Below, piece after piece: positions 36,606 through 46,243 of a stretch of DNA of 64,000 nt. Both the position numbers and the translations under genes were made by a program. The stretch comes from Algoriphagus ratkowskyi. GTDB taxonomy: Bacteria > Bacteroidota > Bacteroidia > Cytophagales > Cyclobacteriaceae. The DNA is taken from assembly GCF_002150505.1 (NCBI RefSeq), contig NZ_MSSV01000009.1, positions 229,899-293,898 of the forward strand. The letters run 5' to 3'. The first letter of the stretch is position 1. Each line of letters begins with the position of its first letter. The notes under the pieces were generated by a model. It worked only from the letters and a program-made list of their open reading frames with translations. It searched no databases and was not told the origin of the DNA.

Positions 36606-37064
36606 ATGACAAATAACTTTCAACTCTGGAAAACCAATCGCGCCATTTACGCCAAATTCCTTCAGCATAACACATTGGAGCAGCTTAACATGATCCCCGA
36701 AGGATTCAACAATAACCTCATCTGGAATATTGGTCATGTGATCGCAGTTCAGCAGCGTCTGGTCTATGGTCTTTCTGGTCTTCAGATGAATATAACTGAC
36801 GAACTATTTCAGAAATACAAGCCTGGGACAATTCCCAATCATGATGAACCAGTGGAAACTGTGGAGCTCTTCAAAGAACTTTTGAGCTCTACTATTGATC
36901 AAACCATAGCTGATTTTGAGGCAGGGGAATTTAATGATTACACAGAATACACCACTTCTAAAGGCTTTCATCTCTCTAGTGCTGAAGATGCCATTGCTTT
37001 TAACAATTACCATGAAGCACTACACTTGGGGACAATGGTTTCCATTTTAAAATTCATACACTGA
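36606..37064 (+). CDS. DinB family protein
   Basis: Four-helix-bundle metal-binding protein of the DinB/YfiT superfamily (152 residues). Three His in the expected helix positions: NIGHVIAVQQRL near residue 44, and NNYHEALHLGT near residue 138 with two His. Members are often thiol S-transferases or damage-inducible proteins of unknown substrate. No LexA-like box was recognised upstream. It follows cbpM by 21 bases, so it could be the last gene of the chaperone operon. Confidence 0.87.
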   Translation: MTNNFQLWKTNRAIYAKFLQHNTLEQLNMIPEGFNNNLIWNIGHVIAVQQRLVYGLSGLQMNITDELFQKYKPGTIPNHDEPVETVELFKELLSSTIDQTIADFEAGEFNDYTEYTTSKGFHLSSAEDAIAFNNYHEALHLGTMVSILKFIH

Positions 37065-37077
37065 AATCCGCTGCATC

Positions 37078-37575
37078 ATGAATAGGACCTTAATTCTGGC
37101 AACTGCAATGACAGGAGCTTTTAGCCTTGGGCTTTTCTTCAATTCTGTTTTCTATTCTGATCAAAAACAAGCAATTCAAATTCAACAAAAACCTAACACA
37201 GGCATGAAACTAGGAGCATTTTCTATAAGCCTCAGCGTCCAAGATCTTAATGTATCTAAAGCATTTTATGAGAACCTTGGCTTTAGTCAATTTGGCGGTT
37301 CTATGGACAGCAACTACCTGATCATGAAGAATGAAAGCACTTTGATCGGGTTGTTCCAAGGGATGTTTGAAGGCAACATCCTTACCTTTAATCCAGGCTG
37401 GGATGAAAATGCACAACCTTTGAAAGAATATAATGATGTTCGAGAGATCCAGCAGAAACTTCAGTCAAGCAAAATAGAAATAGTAAATCCTTCGGATCAA
37501 AGTACCACAGGCCCAGCTAGTTTTATGGTGACAGATCCCGACGGAAACATGATATTATTTGACCAGCATTTGTAG
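37078..37575 (+). CDS. VOC family (glyoxalase/dioxygenase-like) protein
   Basis: 165 residues. A hydrophobic N-terminal segment (LILATAMTGAFSLGLFF) precedes a single VOC module with two beta-alpha-beta-beta-beta repeats: FSISLSVQDLNVSKAFYENLGF and FMVTDPDGNMILFDQH. Typical glyoxalase metal ligands are only partly visible, so a lyase activity is uncertain. The membrane-like leader is unusual for a VOC protein. A second start at 37204 (MKLGAFSISLSV) would give the bare domain and may be the original start. Confidence 0.8.
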   Translation: MNRTLILATAMTGAFSLGLFFNSVFYSDQKQAIQIQQKPNTGMKLGAFSISLSVQDLNVSKAFYENLGFSQFGGSMDSNYLIMKNESTLIGLFQGMFEGNILTFNPGWDENAQPLKEYNDVREIQQKLQSSKIEIVNPSDQSTTGPASFMVTDPDGNMILFDQHL

Positions 37576-37611
37576 AAATACCAATTAAAACTCCAGCAAC
37601 TTTTTAGCATA

Positions 37612-38319
37612 ATGAATAAATCCAGCATACAAGAGATCCGTGAAAGATTCGATAAGGATGTAGAGCGATTTGCGAATCTTGACACCGGACAAGTCGCTAC
37701 AATTGACGCCAATATTTCTTTGGAACTGATCACAGAAGCCGCCAAGCGTATTGTTCCAAATGCTAAAAACATCCTTGACGTAGGCTGTGGAGCAGGAAAT
37801 TATACATTGAAAATGCTCAGCAAAGCACCTGATCTGTCTTGTTGGCTTGTAGATCTCAGTGGCAACATGCTGGAAAAAGCTATGGAACAAGTCTCAAGCC
37901 AAACCAGTGGAACAGTCTCAATTTTTCAAGCTGACATTAGAGACGTGATCCTTCCGGAATCAAGCTTCGATATTATTTTGGCGGGGGCAGTTTTGCATCA
38001 TTTGCGGGAAGATGACGATTGGGAAAGGACTTTTGCGAAGCTTTTCTCACTCCTCAAATCTGGAGGATGTTTGATGATCTCAGATCTGATCACTCAGGAC
38101 ACAGAAACACTAAATGAATACACCTGGGAGCGCTATGGAGATTATCTGGAAAGCGTAGGTGGAAAAGAATACTGAGAAAAAGTTCTTGCTTATGTTGCAA
38201 TAGAAGATTCTCCGAGATCGATGAATTATCAGTTGGATCTGATGAAAAAAGTTGGCTTCAGCAAAGTGGAAATCCTCCACAAAAACATGTGTTTTGGTGC
38301 TTTTGGCGGAATAAAATAG
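37612..38319 (+). pseudogene. class I SAM methyltransferase interrupted by in-frame TGA
   Basis: Residues 1-187 form a normal Rossmann methyltransferase start, with glycine motif ILDVGCGAGNYTLKML, an acidic motif WLVDLSGNML and a LAGAVLHHL segment. Codon 188 is TGA (38173-38175). The same frame continues without further stops for 47 codons to TAG at 38317. This tail reads as coherent methyltransferase C-terminus (VLAYVAIEDSPRSMNYQLDL, MKKVGFSKVEILHKNM). The natural codon was probably CGA or AGA. This is a single nonsense change, so decay is recent, or the stop is read through. It follows the VOC gene by 36 bases. Confidence 0.8.
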
Positions 38320-38758
38320 AAAACTCTCAAACACCTCTTTAGTGCAGATGCCGCAAGTGCAAGGATCATTCTGGACTATTTGGAATAAATCGGAATCCCT
38401 ACCAAAAGCCAAACTTGGAAGACAGCTTTCTATAGGCTTAGAAATCAATAAGGGCACGTTTCTTTATGATCTGGAAAAATTTCTATACTCAGGAAATTTA
38501 TTCCTTAAAGTATTGATATGCTGATTTCCTTCTAAGAGTCTGAAATTACAATGGCATCCCGCTTTTGGTCTGAATGGGTTTAGGCAATCAAGCAGACATA
38601 TAACAATGAAAAAGTGGATTTGGGAATAGGTGAAAAACATCTAGTTAAAGGTGCTGATAAAGCGTCTTTTTTTTGTGTTCTGCCATTGATCAAGATTAAT
38701 CATATAGCATACATGTTTTTCTCTATCTTAGAACTACCACTGACCCAATCGAATTTAA
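38320..38758. other. gap with coding-like fragments, no intact gene
   Basis: The plus strand holds short coding-like pieces separated by stops. One is SADAASARIILDYLE, then IGIPTKSQTWKTAFYRLRNQ in the same frame around 38340-38450. Another is NNEKVDLGIGEKHLVKGADK near 38600-38660. I cannot name a family. With the broken methyltransferase just before it, the stretch looks like a decay zone. Confidence 0.3.
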
Positions 38759-39865
38759 ATGAGCGAGCTTAAACTTTCTGGCCAACAAAGGCTTGTTTCC
38801 TTAGATTTATTTCGCGGATTGACCATGTTTTTGCTAGTGGCAGAGGCAGCATTAGTTTATAAATATCTTCTTGATGCAAGTCCAGAAGGAACGTTCATTC
38901 ATAATTTCTTCCTTCAATTCACTCATCATCCATGGCATGGACTTAGATTTTGGGACTTGATTCAGCCATTTTTCATGTTTATTGTTGGGGTTGCTATGCC
39001 ATTTTCACTAAACAAAAGATTGGCCGTGGCTGGTGATAGAAGAAAGGTAACCCGGCATATTTTAAAAAGATGCCTACTACTCTTCCTCTTCGGAACTGGT
39101 CTTCATTGTGTGTATGCAGGTGAATTGGTATTTGAACTATGGAATGTCCTTACTCAATTATCCATCACCATTCTGATCACATACTTCCTTTTAGACAGCT
39201 CGTGGAAACTTCAATTTGGTGTTTCCATAGGTTTAATAGCCATCACAGAAATTGCTTACAGGCTCTATAATCCAGAGCTTCCTTTTGAGCATGGAGCCAA
39301 CTTCGGCAATTTCATGGATCAAGTCTTGATGGGCAAAATCAATTCTGGCGGTTGGGTAGCGATCAACTTTATCCCTACAGCAGCACATACTATCTGGGGA
39401 GCTATCTGCGGAAATCTACTTTTATCTTCGAAGTCTGAAAAAGAGAAAATTATGTTATTGGTAATTGCCGGTGTAGCGGCATTGGCCATTGGTTATAGTT
39501 TGGACCTAGCTGGTATCACCCCCATAGTAAAACGAATCAGCACTTCATCATTCGCATTTGCCTCAGGAGGATGGGCTATTTTAGCGTTAGCTTTTTCTTA
39601 CTGGCTCGTGGACGTCAAAAAGAAAAATGGATGGGTTTTCCCCTTTGTCATTGTAGGTATGAACTCCATATTCATTTATCTTTTTGCTGAGATCTTAGGA
39701 CATCGCTGGCTGTTTGGTTTTATTGAAATTTTTAGTGCCGGAATATTAGAACCTATTGGTATGGGAGAAACTGCGATTGCAATCATTACGGCGTTTCTAA
39801 CTTTGGGAGCGATGTGGTATTTGTGTTATTTTCTATATAAAAAGAAAATATTTTTTAGAATTTAG
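38759..39865 (+). CDS. DUF5009 / heparan-alpha-glucosaminide N-acetyltransferase-like membrane protein
   Basis: Polytopic membrane protein of 368 residues with about ten helices. The start RLVSLDLFRGLTMFLLVAEA and the FWDLIQPFFMFIVGVAMPFS motif are typical of the DUF5009/NagX group related to lysosomal HGSNAT, which acetylates terminal glucosamine across a membrane. The catalytic His of HGSNAT may correspond to one of the His in FTHHPWHGL, but I cannot prove it. A role in acetylating sugars for import or in polysaccharide modification is inferred. It has no operon partner. Confidence 0.85.
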   Translation: MSELKLSGQQRLVSLDLFRGLTMFLLVAEAALVYKYLLDASPEGTFIHNFFLQFTHHPWHGLRFWDLIQPFFMFIVGVAMPFSLNKRLAVAGDRRKVTRHILKRCLLLFLFGTGLHCVYAGELVFELWNVLTQLSITILITYFLLDSSWKLQFGVSIGLIAITEIAYRLYNPELPFEHGANFGNFMDQVLMGKINSGGWVAINFIPTAAHTIWGAICGNLLLSSKSEKEKIMLLVIAGVAALAIGYSLDLAGITPIVKRISTSSFAFASGGWAILALAFSYWLVDVKKKNGWVFPFVIVGMNSIFIYLFAEILGHRWLFGFIEIFSAGILEPIGMGETAIAIITAFLTLGAMWYLCYFLYKKKIFFRI

Positions 39866-40050
39866 GAAAACTTCTCTTGTAACAACGAGGAGAGACGATT
39901 GATTTCTCAATTCATGAACAGCGGGAATTATATATCACATAATAGAAGTCCAGGATTACAGAATCAAAACGACCTTGTCAACAATTCATTTCGTTTGACA
40001 TAAGCAGTGGCACAAATATTACAATTTGCTCCTAATTGCTGAAAAAAAAA

Positions 40051-40075
40051 TGTGATCCAGTTCCCTGGATCACAT
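40051..40075 (-). terminator. terminator of the flavin-oxidase-like gene
   Basis: TGTGATCCAG / CTGGATCACA perfect ten-pair stem. On the minus strand it is followed by nine T. It lies 24 bases past the stop codon of the leftward gene. Confidence 0.82.
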
Positions 40076-40098
40076 TATAAACTTTAGCGTGACCCCAA

Positions 40099-40635
40099 CT
40101 ACACGTCTAAAGTACCTTCAATGGAATCATCCATTGTTTTTCCTGATATCGCTGAGATTAAAACTTTAATTCCAGCGATAGTATTACCATGCTTATTGTC
40201 CCAGTAATAACCACTTTTCGGGATAAATTGTATCACAGAAATCCTAGGATCATCCTTCCCTTCGGTAAACCAAGCTTTCACAGTGGGATCCCAAAGCTCT
40301 TCAATTTTTGCTCTATCATCTGTAATTACCGCATGGCCATTTAACTCCAGAAAATCGGAATACGATGAACCTTGGAAATAAAGTGTGACATCAGTATCTG
40401 CTGCGATTTCCATGTTTTTCATGCTGTCTTTTGCGCTAAAAAACCAGATATTACCAGCGTCGTCCGTCTTTTGCACTGACATTGGACGTGATTTATGAGA
40501 ATTATTTAAGGTGGTAGAAGTGACAAAAAAACAAGAACCAGACTTATCGATCAGCTCACGGATTTTTTCTACTGCCTTCGATCCGGCAAGATTTTCTCTA
40601 TTTTGTTCTTCTTGGTTTTGGTCTATTGAGTTCAT
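40099..40635 (-). CDS. pyridoxamine 5'-phosphate oxidase family protein (general stress protein 26-like)
   Basis: FMN-binding split-barrel protein of 178 residues. Core strands are visible in CFFVTSTTLNNSHKSRPMSV, GNIWFFSAKDSMK and VTLYFQGSSYSDFLELNGHA, with the usual C-terminal WDNKHGNTI region. Members are often stress-induced reductases or F420/FMN proteins rather than true PdxH. It is monocistronic with its own terminator. Confidence 0.87.
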   Translation of the reverse strand: MNSIDQNQEEQNRENLAGSKAVEKIRELIDKSGSCFFVTSTTLNNSHKSRPMSVQKTDDAGNIWFFSAKDSMKNMEIAADTDVTLYFQGSSYSDFLELNGHAVITDDRAKIEELWDPTVKAWFTEGKDDPRISVIQFIPKSGYYWDNKHGNTIAGIKVLISAISGKTMDDSIEGTLDV

Positions 40636-40853
40636 GGTATAGTTGGTTTAAAACTTCAAAAATTAAACCCAAGATTTGGGTTCATCCCTAGTACTGCAAA
40701 CAGATTGCCTAATGAGAATTATCGAATCAAACCTTGTACAAAATCAATGTTTCAAAGCAGTTAGGAGAGATATAGACCTTTTCGCTCAGACATTTAATAT
40801 CAGAAACCAAAAAAAACCCATAGCATTAATACCTGATTCGGGGAAATAGATTC

Positions 40854-41948
40854 CTATCTAGTTTCTCCTAAAATCTCTTTAAACTTCTTAGAATAGGCAG
40901 AAGAATACTTGACCATACCTAGGTCACTAGGATGAGTCCCGTCCACAAAGTCATCTATTCCCATTCCAATTTCATCCTTGGTAAGCGTATAGATCTTAGA
41001 AACTCCTGATGTAAGCAGTTGATCAAAACTTTCCTGTAGCCAAATATTCAGATTTGTATAAATTTCAGCTCTCGATTCATATACCATACCATCAGAATAA
41101 CCTGCATGCTCTGTCAAAAGAATCGGGGTATCCGGATACTTAGTACGAATTGTATTCACTGCAAAAATCAGTTTCTCTTTCACCTCCTCAGCAGAAAAGC
41201 TGCCCAAATTAGGTAGGCAGTCCAACACGAAAATGGCAGGATCTATTTGAGTAAGTAAGTCTATAACCTCCGGCTCCATTCTACCATTTCCCGAAAAACC
41301 AAGATTTATCATTGGCATATTCATTTCCCTAGCCAAGATATTTGTCCAAGCCATTCCAGCTCTTGAGGCACTGGCTCCTTGAGCTATGGAAGTACCATAA
41401 ATCAAAATTGGTTTTTCAACTCGTTTTGGAGTAAACGCAAAATTTTTATCATCTGGCACTCCAATTTCCAGATCAGTCAGTCCATTGTAAAGTGGCAGAA
41501 ATAGGTAGAATTCTTTCAACTTAGCTTGATCATTATCCAAGTGAAATTTATAACTCACTTTTTCCCCAAACTGATAACTCCCTCTAATCCACAACCAGTT
41601 TCCGGTTTCATCTTTGGTGTACAAATCAACTCCAGAAACTCCTGTGGCTGGCATATGCGGCATTTGTATGTTTCCAGTTGGAAGATATGAAACGCTGATT
41701 TCCTCACTATCTGATGTGAACCTAAGCATCAGTCCAGCCGTCTGCCTAGACAGATTCCATACAGGTGTTCTCACTGAATTTACAGCAGAATCAGGAAGTC
41801 GATTAAATCCTATATCGTCCCAACCTCTTCCTTCCAGCGCCTGCATCATCTCGGGACTTTCTCCAAACCACTTGGTTTCCTGCGCGAATGAAAAAGTTGA
41901 GGACGTAAAGAAAAATAGAGTTGCTAAGTATTTAAGAGTACATTTCAT
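40854..41948 (-). CDS. SGNH/GDSL hydrolase, secreted
   Basis: Exported esterase (364 residues) with signal peptide (LATLFFFTSSTFSFA). A beta-rich N-terminal SGNH-associated domain spans about 25-175, then the SGNH hydrolase core. Catalytic Ser is in ILIYGTSIAQGA, the Gly block in NLGFSGNGRM and the Asp/His pair in VDGTHPSDLG. The Asn block position is occupied in LTEHAGYSDG. Carbohydrate acetyl-esterase activity is the likely role in this domain arrangement. That is inference. Confidence 0.88.
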   Translation of the reverse strand: MKCTLKYLATLFFFTSSTFSFAQETKWFGESPEMMQALEGRGWDDIGFNRLPDSAVNSVRTPVWNLSRQTAGLMLRFTSDSEEISVSYLPTGNIQMPHMPATGVSGVDLYTKDETGNWLWIRGSYQFGEKVSYKFHLDNDQAKLKEFYLFLPLYNGLTDLEIGVPDDKNFAFTPKRVEKPILIYGTSIAQGASASRAGMAWTNILAREMNMPMINLGFSGNGRMEPEVIDLLTQIDPAIFVLDCLPNLGSFSAEEVKEKLIFAVNTIRTKYPDTPILLTEHAGYSDGMVYESRAEIYTNLNIWLQESFDQLLTSGVSKIYTLTKDEIGMGIDDFVDGTHPSDLGMVKYSSAYSKKFKEILGETR

Positions 41949-42155
41949 GCGCTGATGATAAGGTTCTGGAAAGTGAGATACTATATAGAGTCAAAAGAAA
42001 ATAGATCGCTTGAGGTGGTGGATCTGTAGCGTCTAATTTTCATCAAGTCAAAAATTTACTTCGCAAAGTATTCTAAAACAACATTCTCCAAACATTCCCA
42101 GCACTTTTCCTTAATTTGATGTCTTGATTATCAAACCCTGCTAACCGCCCACCCT

Positions 42156-45100
42156 ATGTTTAAGAAATTTACGATTCTCAGTCTACTGGGATTTTTACTT
42201 TTTTCCTGCGAAAAAAAACCTGCTCAACTCACAGACGAAGAATATTCTAACCTCACTGACGAACAAAAGAGATCTTCAAAGCACGCTGTCGACGGCATAA
42301 TTTTAGAAGACGACCGTCTTGAGCTCACGCTTTTTGCTTCAGAACCAATGATGTCAAATCCTACTAATATGGACATTGATGATCGTGGGCGGATATGGAT
42401 TGCTGAAGCATATAATTATCGAAATACCTTAAACCCAAGAAACCCTACTCGAGCTGAAGGTGACCGAATTCTGATCATGGAGGATACCGACGGCGATGGA
42501 GTAGCTGATGTATCAAAGGTATTTTATCAAGGGAATGACATAAATGCAGCCTTAGGAATTGCTGTATTTGGAGACAAAGTTTATGTATCTGTCAGTCCAT
42601 ATGTCTATGTTTTCACCGATGCGGATGGAGATGATATTCCAGAGAAAAAGGAGATCCTTTTTCAAGGTGTAGGAGGCATTCAGCATGACCATGGTATGCA
42701 TGCGTTTACTTTCGGTCCTGACGGAAAGTTCTATTTCAACTACGGAAATAATGGTGAAGGCTTACATCATGCAGATGGTTCTCCGATAATAGATCCACTA
42801 GGCAGACCTGTGAATAATCAAACTCAACCGTATAAGGAAGGAATGGTCTTTCGCATGAATCCAGATGGATCAGATACGGAAATTTTAGCATGGAACTTTA
42901 GAAATAACTACGAAGTGGCTACCGATAGCTACGGTAGAATGTGGCAGTCTGATAATGATGACGATGGGAATCGAAGTACTCGAATCAACTACGTGATGGA
43001 TTACGGCAATTACGGTTTCAAGGACGAATTCACCGGTGCTGACTGGAGATCAAGAAGAATCAATATTGAGGACTCAGTCTATCTGCAGCACTGGCATTTG
43101 AACGACCCTGGAGTAGTTCCAAACCTACTTCAAACGTATGCTGGATCGCCTACTGGGATTTTGATCTATGAAGGAAAACTTCTTCCTGAGGAATATCAGA
43201 ATCAAATGATCCATTCAGACCCTGGTCCAAATATCGTAAGAGCATATCCAGCCGTTCCATCTGGAGCTGGATTCTCTGCAAAAATTATTAATCTCCTCGA
43301 TGGAAATCCCCGAGACAATTGGTTTAGACCTTCAGATGTGACAGTAGCTCCTGACGGTTCTTTGTTCATATCGGACTGGTATGACCCGGGAGTTGGTGGG
43401 CATGCGATGGGAGATCTGGATAGAGGGAGAGTCTATAGGCTTGCGCCAAAAGATGTCGATTACAATGTAGTTAAGCCTGATTACACTAGTATTTCATCGT
43501 TGATCACCTTGCTACAAAATCCAAATCGTGCGACTCACTTCAAGTCTTTTATGGCCTTGGTAGCAAAAGGAAATGAAGCCAAAGATGCCTTGGAGAAACT
43601 ATTTACCGAAGGAGAAAGCCGAATGAGAGCTAGAGCATTCTGGGTACTTACTAAGCTTCCAAATGGCAACGATTACATCAAAACTGCTGCAACTGATACA
43701 GATGAGAATATCCGTGTGGCCGCTATTCGTGCTTATAGAAACAATAAGATGAGTGATGTGTCATTCTTGCTGGAAATGGCGGGTGACGAATCTGCACAAG
43801 TTCGCAGAGAAGTAGCACTTGCAATTCGGTACAAATCGAATCCAGAAGTATGGCTGAAACTCGTAGAGGGCTATGAATCTGGTGATCGTTGGTATTTGGA
43901 GGCACTGGGAATTGCAGCTGAAGGATTTTGGGATGATTACTTACCCTTATACCTTGCAGATAAGGAACAAAACTGGATGGGAAATCAGGCTGCAAAAGAT
44001 ATCGTTTGGAGATCTCGGTCTTCAAATACGTCAGTACTTCTTGGGAAAATCATTCTTTCTCAGCCAGGCAGAAACAATCTATCCTTTTATCGTGCTTTTG
44101 ATTTCCAATCGCCTTCTTCCAAAAACTCAACATTGAAAACCCTCTTGGCAACAGCTCCAGAAGAAGACCAGCTAATAATTCTAAGACAGATCATTTTTGA
44201 TCCAACATCTCCGGATCGTGAAGTTCTTGACCTCGCCAAAAAGACTGCGGGAAGTATCGCCGATGATCGAGACTTCTTGGACATTGTAAGCAAGTATGGT
44301 TTGACAGATCAAAAAGTCAGATTAGAGAAGTTGATCTACCAGTCAGAAAATGATCAGAACTCACAAAAAGCTGCTGATAGCTACGCTTCACTGTATGGAA
44401 TGGAAGCTGTAAGTCTGTCTATAAATGATAAGGATCAGGCTAAAGCAATTACTTCTATTGAGAAATTTGGCACTATCGACAATGAATCAATGGCTAGGCT
44501 TCTCGCAACTATTTACTTGGACGAATCCAAGTCGGTAGAAGTAAGGACCGCTGCGATGGATGCTGCCAAAGGTTTTAATTCCGAACCGTATCTATGGGAA
44601 CTTGCAAAAGCTGATCAAATCCCAGCGGACATGATCCCAATCGCTCAGAAAATCCTGCAATCCTCTTGGAATGGAACTATACGCGCAGAGGCAAATGAGA
44701 AATTCGGGACTGCATCAGCTAAAACCACTAGTGATATTTCCAAACTAATAACCCAAAAAGGAGATATTGAAAAAGGTCTTATGATTGCAAACAATTACTG
44801 CCTTGCCTGTCACAAAATAGCTGACAAAGGAATAGACTTTGGGCCGGGTCTCTCAGAGATTGGCGATAAACTATCGAAGGAAGGGCTATATAATTCCATC
44901 ATCAATCCATCAGAAGGAATGGGATTTGGTTATGAAACACAGCTCGTAAAAATGAAGGACGGAACACAGTTCACCTGCATCGTCAATTCTAAAACAGAGA
45001 ATGACCTAGTGGTGAAACTCATCGGAACCTCTGAGCAAAAGATATATAAATTGGTGGATGTCGAAAGTGTAACACAGCTAGACGAATCCCTCATGCCTAA

Positions 45101-45164
45101 ATTCCCACTTTCAGAAACCGAGTTGGTAGATTTGGTGAGCTATTTGGAGACGCTGAGGAAATAG
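42156..45164 (+). CDS. PVC-type heme-binding CxxCH protein with dehydrogenase-like propeller and HEAT repeats
   Basis: Large lipoprotein of 1002 residues. Signal FTILSLLGFLLFSC puts the lipidated Cys near residue 18. Residues about 45-430 form a beta-propeller membrane-bound dehydrogenase domain (LFASEPMMSNPTNMDID, DTDGDGVAD, SDWYDPGVGGHAMGDLDRG). An alpha-helical HEAT-like region spans about 440-860. A C-terminal cytochrome c domain carries a single heme site CLACH at residues 882-886. Common in Planctomycetes and Bacteroidota carbohydrate catabolism, where it probably oxidises a sugar and passes electrons to heme c. The substrate is unknown. A terminator follows. Confidence 0.9.
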   Translation: MFKKFTILSLLGFLLFSCEKKPAQLTDEEYSNLTDEQKRSSKHAVDGIILEDDRLELTLFASEPMMSNPTNMDIDDRGRIWIAEAYNYRNTLNPRNPTRAEGDRILIMEDTDGDGVADVSKVFYQGNDINAALGIAVFGDKVYVSVSPYVYVFTDADGDDIPEKKEILFQGVGGIQHDHGMHAFTFGPDGKFYFNYGNNGEGLHHADGSPIIDPLGRPVNNQTQPYKEGMVFRMNPDGSDTEILAWNFRNNYEVATDSYGRMWQSDNDDDGNRSTRINYVMDYGNYGFKDEFTGADWRSRRINIEDSVYLQHWHLNDPGVVPNLLQTYAGSPTGILIYEGKLLPEEYQNQMIHSDPGPNIVRAYPAVPSGAGFSAKIINLLDGNPRDNWFRPSDVTVAPDGSLFISDWYDPGVGGHAMGDLDRGRVYRLAPKDVDYNVVKPDYTSISSLITLLQNPNRATHFKSFMALVAKGNEAKDALEKLFTEGESRMRARAFWVLTKLPNGNDYIKTAATDTDENIRVAAIRAYRNNKMSDVSFLLEMAGDESAQVRREVALAIRYKSNPEVWLKLVEGYESGDRWYLEALGIAAEGFWDDYLPLYLADKEQNWMGNQAAKDIVWRSRSSNTSVLLGKIILSQPGRNNLSFYRAFDFQSPSSKNSTLKTLLATAPEEDQLIILRQIIFDPTSPDREVLDLAKKTAGSIADDRDFLDIVSKYGLTDQKVRLEKLIYQSENDQNSQKAADSYASLYGMEAVSLSINDKDQAKAITSIEKFGTIDNESMARLLATIYLDESKSVEVRTAAMDAAKGFNSEPYLWELAKADQIPADMIPIAQKILQSSWNGTIRAEANEKFGTASAKTTSDISKLITQKGDIEKGLMIANNYCLACHKIADKGIDFGPGLSEIGDKLSKEGLYNSIINPSEGMGFGYETQLVKMKDGTQFTCIVNSKTENDLVVKLIGTSEQKIYKLVDVESVTQLDESLMPKFPLSETELVDLVSYLETLRK

Positions 45165-45185
45165 GGATTCTGTGAAGGAATATTT

Positions 45186-45221
45186 TAAAATCCCAGCTTA
45201 TGAAAATAGGCTGGGAATTTT
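45186..45221 (+). terminator. terminator after the PVC-type cytochrome gene
   Basis: AAAATCCCAGC / GCTGGGAATTTT stem-loop 22 bases after the stop codon. Confidence 0.7.
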
Positions 45222-45356
45222 ATGAAAATAATTTTAACCGCTAAGATTTCGCAAAGGTCACAGTTGTCCTGCTTCTCCAGAAGCCGGACTTAAACTATTT
45301 TTCCTTGTAAGATATAATATTTGATATTGAGTATTTTCAACATTCAGAAAACTACT

Positions 45357-46097
45357 ATGAAAGCTAATCTTTTAATCCTTATCGTGTTTACTCAGTTTAT
45401 AATCCTTGATGTGAGCAGCCAGCAGACCAATAAAATCTACGAATCCGAAACCCTCCAAATCGAGCAAATCAGTCCAGACACCTTTGTGCATATCAGCTAT
45501 CTGAATACAAATGATTTTGGCAAGGTGGCTTGTAATGGGATGATTGTAATAAATGATGGAGAAGCATTGGTCTTTGATACTCCAGCAAGTGATGAAGCGA
45601 GTTTGGAATTGATCAATTGGTTGGAAAATGATCGAGAGGTAAAAGTCAAAGGAGTTGTCGCTACACATTTCCATTGGGATTGCTTAGGCGGACTGAATGA
45701 ATTTCATGTGAAAGGAATCCCTTCTTACGCTTCTGACAAGACTATAGCTTTGGCCCGAGCCGCAGGATATCCAATTCCTGAAAATGGCTTTAAAAAGAAA
45801 ATGAACTTGGAAGCTGGAAATATTGAAGTCATCAACCAATTCCTTGGTGAAGGACATACCAAGGATAATTTCGTGGCCTATGTTCCTTCGGACAAAGTCA
45901 TTTTCGGAGGATGCATGATCAAAGCGCTCGGTGCCGGGAATGGAAACCTCGAAGATGCCAATGTAGCCGAATGGTCTGCTACTGTGAGAAAAGTAAAATC
46001 AACTTTTCCTGAGACACTCATCGTTATTCCCGGTCATGGAAAAATCGGTGGAACGGAGTTGCTGGATTATACGGTTGAGATGTTTAAGACGAAATAA
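45357..46097 (+). CDS. subclass B1-like metallo-beta-lactamase fold hydrolase
   Basis: Exported zinc hydrolase of 246 residues from the ATG at 45357. The upstream in-frame ATG gives no better signal. A hydrophobic leader (ANLLILIVFTQFIIL) precedes a complete B1 ligand set: His104, His106 and Asp108 in HFHWDCLGG, His167 in GEGHTKDN, Cys186 in FGGCMIKA and His227 in IPGHGK. Cys at the second zinc site separates it from B2/B3 and from glyoxalase II proteins. It could be a true carbapenemase or a housekeeping relative. Sequence alone cannot say. A strong terminator follows. Confidence 0.85.
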   Translation: MKANLLILIVFTQFIILDVSSQQTNKIYESETLQIEQISPDTFVHISYLNTNDFGKVACNGMIVINDGEALVFDTPASDEASLELINWLENDREVKVKGVVATHFHWDCLGGLNEFHVKGIPSYASDKTIALARAAGYPIPENGFKKKMNLEAGNIEVINQFLGEGHTKDNFVAYVPSDKVIFGGCMIKALGAGNGNLEDANVAEWSATVRKVKSTFPETLIVIPGHGKIGGTELLDYTVEMFKTK

Positions 46098-46126
46098 TCC
46101 TGATTCTTTGTAAATCAAAAAGATTC

Positions 46127-46170
46127 AAAGCTCTTCCCTTCTGCTAAAAGCAGATAGGAAGAGCTTTTTT
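46127..46170 (+). terminator. terminator of the metallo-beta-lactamase-like gene
   Basis: AAAGCTCTTCC / GGAAGAGCTTT outer stem with a TCTGCT / AGCAGA inner stem and a seven-T tail. Confidence 0.85.
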
Positions 46171-46243
46171 TGATAAAAAGCCTGTCAACTGAACTCAATT
46201 TCACTTCAGCTGTTTTCTTACTAATAACTACCAACACAAAACC

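Noticed and set aside
38173..38175. TGA in the methyltransferase as a selenocysteine codon
   Set aside because: No SECIS-like hairpin was recognised, and class I methyltransferases have no catalytic Sec here. Arg is the likely original residue.
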